DNA from: Echinometra lucunter
Lineage: Eukaryota > Echinodermata > Echinoidea > Camarodonta > Echinometridae
NCBI GenBank assembly: GCA_029962745.1
Contig: CM057162.1
Coordinates: 10,068,243-10,132,242, forward strand
DNA length: 64,000 bases
Direction of reading: 5' to 3'
Part shown: piece by piece, positions 48,471 to 59,300 of the stretch
Layout of the letters: the number at the start of each line of letters is the position of its first letter
How positions within the stretch are numbered: position 1 is the first letter of the stretch
Notes under the pieces: model-generated
What the model saw: only the letters and a program-made list of their open reading frames with translations
Told to the model about the DNA's origin: nothing
The model's database searches: none
Translations under genes and position numbers: made by a program

Positions 48471-49296
48471 ATATATATAATTCACATATGAAAACTAATT
48501 AATCCACGGTGGAGTGTCAAAATAAATTTTATTTGCAGCTGAGTCACAGCGGACGACATGATTTGTGCACTTACGAACTGTACAACTCTCAAACAGTGTT
48601 ATAAAGCAGTCTCCTGCTCTTCTTTCAACAACAAAATACAAAATATATTTCTACTTTTCCCGTACAACTCCAGAAAAATACATACAGTACCAACCAGAAA
48701 TGCCAGTTTATACTGGAACAACATGCATATACATGTAGGTACATTTACAACCAGTAACTGATGCACAAAAATTTTGAAAAACCAATGTTTTGTGCTGGGC
48801 ACAACTTTTAAATCACAACCGACATAACGCTGAATTTTTGCAAATTGCAAAAGCTATGTCTCAGATAATGACTTTTGTTTCCAACTTGCAGAACATGCAA
48901 ACATGTAATACAGACATGATTATAAGCAGGTACTATTGTATTTATCAAGTTACTTATTCATGTACCGGGAGAACTTTAAAACTTTTGAACTACATGTATT
49001 TAGTACTTTCTAACTACTCATCCATTTTAGTGCATGCACCTACTTTGAATAAACCATAATACTTCACTACACATGTACATGAATCTAGATTTTGGTCTGC
49101 AAATCTTCATAACTAATACTGCCTGGTATCTATTCATTGTAGTCTGCAATCTGTATTGTATAGTCTAATACATGTACTCGATGATAAACGAAAGTCTGTG
49201 TGACTGAATATTTTTTGGAGAAGGAAAAATATTCACATGTTGAATGCAGCAAGCAAAGGAAAATGTTTTCTCTGCTCAGAGCATGGGAGGGAACAT

Positions 49297-49793
49297 CCCT
49301 ACATCAGTGCTTCTCAACCTTTTTTACCTCGAGGCCCACTTTGGCTATTCAAATTTTTTCGCGGCCCACCTTCATTCTTAGAAATATTTTGAGGCCCATC
49401 TCCCAGAACTTTAATGAGAAAAAAAAATCCATAAAACATGACAAAAGAAATAAGCGAAATGTGTGGTAATTATCTGGATTACTACCTATATTACATCACA
49501 AAATCCAACCTACAAGTATGGTTGCAGTAAATGAAAATTGATATAATACCTCCACCCCAACCAAATGTACAGAAATCTTCGAAAATATTTAGCACATTGC
49601 ATTGACAATAAGCCACAACCTTTTGTGTTATTCTAATATGTTTAATAAATTCAATTCAATTTGATGTTAAAAGTAAAGCTGAATTCAAGAATTTTTTCCA
49701 AAATATTTTGGACTGACCTCGCGGCCCACCTGAGAAAGCTTCGCGGCCCACCAGTGGGCCGCGGACCACCGGTTGAGAAGCGCTGCCCTACAT
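49297..49793. mobile_element. hAT (Charlie-like) MITE
   Basis: The element 49305-49785 has terminal inverted repeats CAGTGCTTCTCAACC and GGTTGAGAAGCGCTG and perfect 8-bp target duplications CCCTACAT on both sides. Internal subterminal repeats GCGGCCCACC occur near both ends. It has no coding capacity. The TIR matches the well-known Charlie-type CAGTG-TTCTCAACC form. Confidence 0.9.
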
Positions 49794-50323
49794 AATTCCT
49801 ACCTTGTATGCATCATGATAACAAGTCAAGAATTTCAAAATTTTAAAAATGCAAGCAAATCTTCGTGAATTATTCTGTTTTACAAATGAAAAGTTCAGAT
49901 TTAAAAGATCATTTTCATACAGTTGTCCTTTCATTTCAATACTGGTCTATCTGTACCTTACGCATCTGTAGTATGCTCCGTTCTTTTCTTACAAATCTTT
50001 TGTTTTAACATACAAATGCATTTTAGTCCGTGACCATGACAATGTTGTCATTATAAGATAACTACTCTGGATGATGAAAATAATACCCTTTAATTATGCA
50101 GAGCCTGATTAGTTTGCCACGAATGGACATTTGAAAATTTTGTTAAGGGCCTGTAAAAAATAGGTAATGAAATGTGCTGAGCTATTTTATGTTTCATGGT
50201 GAAGGGCATCACTGAAGGAGTTAAAATTCAGTAAACTTCTATCACCCTGGTCATCTACTCAAACTAAAAAATGCATAAATTGATGAATATCATGGATGGA
50301 CAAAAGTGTCACTTTACCAATCT

Positions 50324-50547
50324 GGGCCGGTATTCTGAAAATCTTTTTATCTTATCCTAATTGCCATAGCAATCAGAAACAGCATACACCATTGGCTCAC
50401 ATCGCGCACTCTTGTCTTGCATGCTGGTCCATGGGTGCAATTTTGAGCAGTTCAAACCAATCATAAGTCCGCCTTTAAACTTTGTTATGACAATTTAACA
50501 CAGTGAAGATGAGATAAAAGAGAAAACAATTTTCAGAATATCGGCCC
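50324..50547. mobile_element. MITE with GGGCCGGTATTCTGAAAAT ends
   Basis: Left GGGCCGGTATTCTGAAAAT, right ATTTTCAGAATATCGGCCC, enclosing about 220 bp of noncoding sequence. Confidence 0.8.
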
Positions 50548-50835
50548 TGGCACAGCAGAGCAGTCTCATTTTAACAATGTTATTGCATTTTCTTTTGATA
50601 CAAAATGCAAGGAGTTTCATTGTACTGCACATAAACAGAAAGAGCAAAAATCACTGTACATGTAAAAACACTGAGCCTACATTTTTTTTTTTTTAAGTCA
50701 AGTACTGTGTTGTTCATAAAGAACAACTTAAAGTAGCTAATGCAATCACTGTTTCTGTGTACAAATTGGCAACAATTCTGATCAATTTTGCAATTCTCAT
50801 TCACATATGTTTATTCTAAACATTTCCTCTCTTTA

Positions 50836-50862
50836 TATATATATATATATATATATATATCA
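50836..50862. repeat. (TA)n microsatellite
   Basis: Short TA run between copies of CAGAGCCAGAAGGG/CCCTTCTGGCTC inverted words. Confidence 0.8.
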
Positions 50863-53093
50863 TCTGTTCAGAGCCAGAAGGGCATTAACTCATATCATTT
50901 TATACAGACTTACATGTAACACCCTTCTGGCTCCAAGCAGAATTGAAGCTAGGAAAAGCCGAATTCAGACCTGAGAAAAAACCTTGAACTGCTATTAAAG
51001 CTGAGTATCAATGTACATGCAGACCTTTTGAAGACTTCCTAGTTTATCATTCCCAGATCTAGATCACTTTAACAATTACACATAAATTCTGGTGAAATGT
51101 AGACTACTGATTGTGCATCTGAAATGCAGGCACAGGGCAAATGGCATGGCTGACATAACTTGTCGGCACATTATTTCGGACAAAATTCAAATTCATGCGA
51201 CTACCAACCAGTAAATGTATAACAACATTAATTAATTCATCAGGCATACTCAAAATCTAAGCCACTTGTACTCTGAGAACTCACGATAATTACTTGGTTT
51301 GCCTTGATCAATTCATTACAACATTATTCATGATGATTCCTCCATTTATGAGAAAACTGAAAGAGTTGGGAAACATATCTGAACATGGCTTTTATATAAT
51401 TTGGCACATTTTTAGCACTTAAAAAATACCAACATACCACACATAATTCAATTTGGGGTATCTGAACATATAGGACAACACTAAATATTCAATAAACCTG
51501 CACTGGTACTAAACACATTAAACTTAACTGCCTGACACACATGTAAACTGAAATTGTTGATTTTTTTCTCTCTCTGTTTAAAAATCATCAATACTTTGTT
51601 ATAATTCAGTATTCCTGCTTCAACAAAAGGTTACACCAAAAATTCACTTTCAGAAACAATATTATTTTTACATTTTGCAGCTCATCAACAAGCATAAGCT
51701 CATCTTCAACTTGTACCGAGTACAATCGACATGAATATCAACAACTTCCTCAACACAAAGCATAAAACAAGTGAACAATCAATGACAAAGCACCATTACG
51801 GAAACGAACTCAACCAAATACCTTTTTTCTCTTCTTTTAAAGCAAAATACAAAACAAAACAAAACAAAAAATAACCAATGTACAAAGGAAGACATCTCAT
51901 TTTTCTGTCAGAAAAAAAAAAACACATAACCAGTGACAAGAAATTAAAATTTTGTCTATTTTCCTGATGAAAATCTAACTCCAGCAATACATGCATCATT
52001 TATCAAAGACAAGGTGGAATTCTGGGAATTTTTTTTTTCCTGGTTGCTGTTGTTGTTGTTGTTGTTGTCAATTTAGGATGTTCCATTGAGAGGATTGTTC
52101 TTCAAATGTGCTCTTATTTGAAATGAAGATGAATAGCTAAAGCATTCATGCAGAACATTTATGCCCTATAAATGTTCGGCATGTTGGGGGAGGGGGGGGG
52201 GGTTGATTTGATTTCTTTTCCACTTGATGATTCAAAAGCCCCCACACTACACACCCGTCCTAATGAATCAACCTTTTTTCAACAGTTTCTTTCATATTTT
52301 ATTGCAGGATCAGAGTTCACCTTTATCTTAAAAAGTATCTAATAATCTTTGTGACCCAATTCTACACCACATGTAGTAGAAGAATTGGACTGCAGAAGAG
52401 GGACAGGACATTCTGTATATGATCCTCTAACATAATTATCCAGTGCGCATGTGCATTTACAGATTACTACACTATGTAGCATTCCTATGCAGAACTAGTG
52501 AAAAAGGATGTGTGCTTGATTGTTCTTTCAGTACAAAAAGGCTATTCAATTTTTTCCAACCACTCATTCAATCTTTACAACTCTGATGATTAATCCACCT
52601 TTTGAGCTGACTTTTAAAGCAGGATGTAATTCTGATGTGAGCTTAATGCCTTCATAATTTTTTTTTTCCTCCTTTGACAATAAGAATAATCTATTGTACA
52701 GGGCTGTAGTATCGATAAGTGTAACAGTGCACTATTTTTGTTCCAAACTTCAGATGCACTTTTCTGGAGTGGCATCATCTGGTCCAAAAAACGTATTATG
52801 TGAGTGTGGTCCAATCCTCCCAAGAAAGCTGAAGAAGAAAACAATTGGATTTCATAAAGCTAAATTCAGATCAGCACTGATAGAGGTCTAGTTATTCTCT
52901 TTCAAGATGCTCATATGGTCTGATAGCAACCCTGGTCTTGGGCAAGTTTAGATGGCACCGGTGGAGATCTAGTTAGACCCTGGCAAGCAGCATGTATGGT
53001 CCGGTAACAATCTCTGGGAAGTAATCCAAAGTGGCACTAAACGAGGTATCATGTTTATCCCAGTCTCAGAGGTAGGAGATGGACCTGCAGCTC
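50863..53093. other. Intergenic between H2A.X and chek1
   Basis: AT-rich with no supported ORF. A dispersed repeat containing GGATTGTTCTTCAAATG (about 52075-52330) is shared with 23640-23960, 27290-27560, 28610-28930 and 61010-61270. Confidence 0.55.
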
Positions 53094-53099
53094 TTTAAT
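53094..53099 (-). terminator. Possible chek1 polyadenylation signal
   Basis: ATTAAA on the - strand lies about 200 nt after the chek1 stop. It is a common variant signal, but nothing else confirms it. Confidence 0.25.
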
Positions 53100-53299
53100 C
53101 CAGGGTCAGAACAAGGTCAGAGTGGCATCGGTGAAGTTCTAGTTTGCGCTTCCTTGGGGAAAAAGCAAAGATGGTCCTCTAGCAAGCAGAGGGTTAAGGA
53201 CAGGATCTGACACCTGCATAGTCGAGGTTATAGTCCTACGCATGGGGTAGATGTGGTCCCACAGTTTCATACTGGAGGTTCTGGGAATGTTTGGGATGC

Positions 53300-53392
53300 T
53301 CAAAGTGGCATCAGAGGAGGTCCTTTCACAATGATGGATGGAAGCTTGTCCTTGATCTTCAAGAAGTGCTTCTTGAACTCCAGACCATCACC
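53300..53392 (-). CDS. chek1: chek1 terminal exon
   Basis: The acceptor TTTTCAG follows a polypyrimidine tract. It encodes [20 protein letters not shown] and [10 protein letters not shown], then TGA. It matches human GDGLEFKRHFLKIKGKL; the last ten residues diverge as in other invertebrates. Confidence 0.95.
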   Translation of the reverse strand, partial: GDGLEFKKHFLKIKDKLPSIIVKGPPLMPL

Positions 53393-56300
53393 CTGAAAAG
53401 AGAGAGAACGAGAGAGAGAGGGGATTAGACAGAGAGGGAAAAAGATCAAGGGGGGAAGGGTAAAGAGATAGAGGGAAAAGGATATAAAAGACAAAGGGCC
53501 ATACAGAGAGAAAAGAGAAAGAGAAAGAGAGGAAAAGATGGAGATAGGGGGAGAGATAAAGGAGAGGGGAAGGGTAATTACAGAGAGAGGGGGGGGGGGA
53601 GAGGCAAAAGAAATGGAGAGGGGGAGGCAAACAGCTTGAGAGGAAGAGATGGAGAGAGGGGACAGATGAAAGAAAAGGGAAGGGTGATTAAGGAGAAAGC
53701 AACAGTAAGTGAGGGGAGGGGAGAAATTGATAGATACAAAGAGAAAAGAAGGGATGTAAGAGAAAGGAAGAGAGAATACGAAAGGAGAGATACGGGAGAG
53801 AGAAAGGGAGAGAGAGAGAGAGAACAATAAACAGAGAATGAGTGAGAGACGGAAGCAAGGAGAGGCAAGTGTAAAAAAGAGAAAGAAATGAGGGATGGTT
53901 TAGAGATAAAGTGTTCTTCAATGAGCTCATATCTATTACACTAAGATGGTACACAGAATCTGGGTTTGAAGAATCACTATCAGAATCAGAATCTGATGGT
54001 AGACAGAATCGGGGTTTGAAGTTACATACTTCTGTTACAGTGGACACTTGATATAAAGAGATCTGATATAAGCAATATTGCTAATAACAAAGTAATATTT
54101 CGGCCCTAGCTCTTTATATTCTATTGTTTTTTAACCCTGACATAACAAGAGTCCTGCTATAACAAGGTAATTTTGATGGTCCCAAGGACCTCGTTATACT
54201 GAGTTTCCCCTGTACTTTCATCTTTGCTTTCAAGATTAATTAATATGTGTATCAATCACCTAACAAAATACATGTACAGTGAAACCTCCATATAAAGAAC
54301 ACTGTTATAACAGACTCTCTTTATAACAAGGTAATTTGCCTGTCCTACTTATTTGTATTTTATTGTGTTTTATCCTCGATATAACACGGTTTCAAAATAA
54401 AGAGGTAGTTTCCTTGGTCTGGAGGTGTTTATTATAACAAGGTTTGCCTGTAATTTGTGTGTAGCTAGTACAATGAGATAACCAGCTCCCCTCCCCCCTT
54501 TTCCCAGCATTCTAACGGTTTAGGAGACTGAAGAAAATAAATAACATGAGGGCACAACACAGGCATCGAATGACAGTTCGCTACCATAAATGCCTCAATT
54601 CACTGGTGCGCTAAAGTTGAGTAGTCTAATCACTAGTCACTCTTATGTTAATTTAGAGTATATCTGAACTTGCAATATCTTTTTTAAGAAGTGATATTTG
54701 GAGCTAATATTATGAAAATAGCATAGTGACATTAAACCCCTTAACATACAGAGCAGATGTCTTTTTAGGATTGGCACACTTTAAAAATTCTTGCGTTTCA
54801 CAATGCATGCACCACGTACCATGAGAGGCCTATTTCCCCACTCACAGGTCAACAACAAATTTCCAAAATAGCAGACGCTGCAAGTGAGAGTTGACCATCT
54901 GAAGAAATATTTAACTGACCAAGGGATCTCAAGCACAGGGAACAAGGATGAGCTAGTAAAACTAGCAGTGAGAGTGAAGAGCTCAGAGAAACATGAAGCG
55001 TTAGAAGTCTGTCATCACTTAGAATATTAGCGGAAAAGGCGACTAGTGCAAGGTGTTAATGGTACTGTTGTTGACCTATCTCCCAGAATTAACACGCTAG
55101 AGTGACTTTCACAACTGAACTGAAGGAGGGCGCAAGGATTGTGAAGTGTGGGAATTGCAGAAGGAAAGCTAGGAGATATCCTTTGGAGGTTTCGATGGTG
55201 GTAGAACGAATGGATGTAGAAGGCTTCACGGTACACCAAGTATTCTTTCTTGAAGATGAGTATGGCCCTGAAAAGGGCCTATTCACTCTCTGAAAAGGAC
55301 CTACTCACTCTCTGAAAAGGACCTACTCACTCTCAACGTTTTGGTAAGCATGTTCTTACCTTTCTCCTGAGGACGGTAAGTACATACTTACCAAAACGTC
55401 GAGAGTGAGTAGGTCCTTTTCAGGGCCATACTCATCTTCAAGAAAGAATATGTGGTGTACCGTGAAGCCTTCTACATCCAGAAAGCTAGGAGCATACCTT
55501 TGACAGTCTGAAGTCTACCAGAACTCTCTTGTCCATCTCTAATAGGTTAGCTTTGAATACCAGTTGATTCTTACGCTTGTCTAGTGTAGATATCGTCACC
55601 TGTAGATAGCAAATGTTTTAATAAATCACTGAATATTGAGAAGACACAGATTTTCTTCTTGGGGGGGGGGGGAGGGCATGGAGATAGGTAAAAGCTGAAA
55701 TGAAACATAGAATTGGACAGTATGTAAAAAAAGAGCAACCATAGTGACTGTTGTAAACAAACCGAAAACTTTCAATGAAAATCTTCTTTTATGGGCTAGG
55801 CAATTTGTAGAAAGAAATGATACTCAAATTCCTCTCCCCTCCCCCCCCCCCCCCCTCTCCAAAAAAAGGGGGAATCCCTCGAAGAGTATTCTAAGCTGTT
55901 TTAAATTTGGAATAACATATTTTAAATCTAGAAAATCAGACTTTTGGTATAATTTTTGCTTCTCTTATGAATACCAAGATGGTTGCTAGTACCTACAAGC
56001 TCAAATGAGCTCTTCAAACCACTTGAAAACAATTTGCCTGTTTTTTGGTTTTTACATAAGATCTCTGTATCTTGAACGCAAAGATAAGTGAATATGTACA
56101 CAGCACCGTTGTTGCATAATTCATATTTGAGAGAGGGAGTCAGAGAAAGAAAGAGGGAGATAAAGATACACGGATGGAATGATCTAAGAGTGGATATAAA
56201 GAGCGAGAGAAACAGAAAGTGACAACGGGCCAGTTTCTCAAAACCATCAATAAGTCGAACTTCCTGGGCATCCCACTGAAAAGTGTTTCGTAGAATTAAC

Positions 56301-59300
56301 ACACGTTTCAATATGATGTCCATTAACTTAGACTTATGACGGTTTTGAGAAGCTGGCCCCAAGATCTTACCTGGTTAGGACAGCTTTTCTTCCAGGAGTA
56401 GATAGTGAGTTTGTCCAAAGCGCCAGTGAGGACCTTCAGTGTTTTCTCAAAGCCACAGTTTGTGAAAAACCTTGTCATACGTCTCACCAGCCTCTGCATG
56501 GGGGTCTGAAGGGAAAGACTAACTCAAATCAGATTACAACAATTAAACATTTCATCTGGGCTCTGTTTCATAAAACTTGTTATCAGTAACAACTGCCACA
56601 TTTCTATGACAAATGTGCTCTCATCCGATCAGATGCAAGGATTTCAGTAGCTTATAACAGTTGTTGCAACTTGTTACTGATAACAAGTTTTATAAAACAG
56701 GGCCCAGAAGTGACATTGCATCAAAGGAGCAAAAGTGAGGTCTGTCCTGAAAAAGGATAACTGGGGAGCATTTCATCAAGTGTCTTGTCATTGAATTTTA
56801 CTGACAAATTTGCTCTCAGCCAATCAGCTGCAAGGATTTCAGTAGCTTATAACAGTTGTCAGTGAAAATCACTGACAAAACACTTGATGGAACACTTCCC
56901 TGGTGCCCGAGAGAATCCATCAAGACGATTAATCAATGAAGGAGGCTCATCCATTCCAAGTCGGTCAGGAATGACCTACCAAAATGATTTCCAAAAGTTT
57001 TCCGCATGTGTACTTACTGTTGTCATAATCATCATTCTCAATGAAATTTGCAGACAATTCCTTCTTGCATTACCATTCAAAATTTACATTATTGGGTAAG
57101 GAATTTGCTTGGAATATTTCCATCTTGCCATATACATCAATTCTTGACCTATAGGTAAAAACTGCTCAAACTTGCCACTGTTTTCAAACAAGTTTGTGAA
57201 GGTCAGCCACCTCATATTCAAAACAGCAGTGCTGCCAATTCCTCATGTTTCCTATCCAGTTCGGCTGGGTCTTCTTGCAGCTGTACAGGGTCGTGATTTT
57301 TCATTTTGCACACGTTTCTTTGTGATTCCAAGTGCTTTTTTTAAAACATTGCGAGTTTGGGATAGATTTTGTAATCAATACAGAAATCAGGTCAAATTAA
57401 AAATTATAGGAGTACAATATATTAGTTTTTGGCAAAGCGAATTGAAAATTCTTTAACAATTTCAAATTTCCGAAATATTCGACAGCTATGAAAATGTAAC
57501 GCCTCATTCCTCGGAACTTGGTGATAGTGGCCAAGGTAACTATGAATGCCTCAAAGTATTTGCTGTTTCTTTGTCAATGGGAACATGCTGGACATACACC
57601 CTTACCTGCGAAGCCCCCGGAGTGCACTGAAGCTGGCTACTCAACAGCATGTTGTCCGTGTGGACAGGCTGGGAGAAACTGAACGCATTCACTAGCTCCT
57701 CCACCGAGCTGGGTATGCTGCCCTCGCCTGGTGTGGATGGGGCATTCGTCTGGTAGATGGGTTGGGAGGAGGACACTTTGCTGCAGGGACAGAAACAAAA
57801 TTATTGCTCAACTTACATTTCTTTATTCATTTCAACTCAAATCAAATTAAACTTCAATAACATTATTACAAGCATAAAATGTTGATATTATAGGTGCATG
57901 TACTAATAGCATACGTGCATGTACATGTATGCAAAAACAGTTGAAAATACGTAATAGACAATCATTAAAACAGGCGAGTGGGGCTCGGATGGCAGATGGG
58001 CGATATATCAGAAGTCTTCAAACCAGGGTTCATACACTTATACATTTTCAAAATTCCATGAATTCCCATGACTTTCCAGGGCAGAAAAATGCAAATTTCC
58101 ATGAATGATCGATGATATGTGACGTAAAACTTACTTAAAATGCGCACTGACTAAAAGAGTTTCAAAGCTGATGTGTGTGCCATGAATGCAAGGCTGGCCG
58201 GAGCGTGAATTTATTAACATGAAAAATATCTTGAATAAATGATTTTCCATGACTTTCCAGAAAAAACTGACAAATTCCCTGACTTTCCCTGACTTTTTGC
58301 TTCTGGAAAAAAGAATTTCCAATTCCCTGACTTTCCAGAAATTCCCTGACCCGTATGAACCCTGTCAAACCCATGAAAAGCAAATTAATACTTACATGCT
58401 GACAAGAATTCATATAACCATATCAAAAATACTTACTAATTTCCAGCGGCAAGAGGGGACAGGTCGTTACCTGTACACACCCGCTTCATACTGCCAGTAT
58501 TCGGAGAGCTGGTGGGTACTCTCCCTATGGTACCTACAGAGAGAACACAACATGTCAAACCATTACCGCTGCAATGGGGACAGACCCTTTTCCATGCAAG
58601 TAAATGTCCTGAATGACCCCAAATATCAACTGTGCTCAATGTGGAGGAGTCCAATTTTACATTGATCATCCTTTACATCCTTGTTTTGCAGAGCTTGCAA
58701 TAAGTTCTTTGATAAGTTATCAGCATAATTTTTTGTTTGTTTGTTTTTGGTGTTGTTTTTTTTTGGTCTAATCAACACAATCAAAACCATTTGTTTGATG
58801 GGAAATGAGAAAGGGAATTCAATCATTGCTTCCCTAGCCTCTAGCGTTCACCTTACTCACATTAGTAACTACATAACCACAAAATTATTCAACATACTAT
58901 ATACAGCTATATAACAACATTGTACTTACATGACAAAACGTAAATTGTAAATTATAAAGCAATACTTGAAATAAGCAAGAGAAAATGGGATAGATATTGA
59001 GAGAGAGAATGAATAAAGGGAGAATTTGGAAAGGGATAGGAACAAGAGAACAGGACAAGATATGAAGGGAGGAGAAAGAGTAGGGCATCATTTGGAAAGG
59101 GATATGTAGACACAAGAGATTGGGACTAGAAATGAAAGAGGAAGAGAGAGAGAGAGAGAAAGGGGAAGAAAGAAAGACAGCATTGATCAGAAAGAGAGCG
59201 AGAGAGAGAGAGAGAAGGGAGAAAGACAGCATTGATCAGAAAGAGAGAGAAAAGGGGGAAGAAAGAAAGACAGCACTGATCAGAAAGAGCGAGAGAGAAG

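Larger units (their letters stand above)
55200..55490. repeat. Inverted repeat carrying histone 3'-end-like cassettes
   Basis: The left arm (about 55204-55290) and right arm (about 55392-55482) are near-perfect inverted copies. They share GAAGGCTTCACGGTACACCA, the HDE-like motif, the stem-loop and GAGAGTGAGTAGG. The left arm also has about three tandem copies of a 24-29 bp unit ending in TCCTTTTCAG (read on the - strand). The short spacer contains two further CTTACC/GGTAAG pairs. Confidence 0.75.

Noticed and set aside
53300..54047. Leu/Ser-rich overlapping frames of up to 175 codons on the - strand
   Set aside because: Only the first 31 codons' worth (53300-53392) is the real chek1 exon; the rest is translation of a GA-rich tract.
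55102..55293. 63-codon + strand ORF beginning [10 protein letters not shown]
   Set aside because: Its end runs through the inverted repeat and stem-loop; it has no recognised domain, so it was left as part of the repeat.
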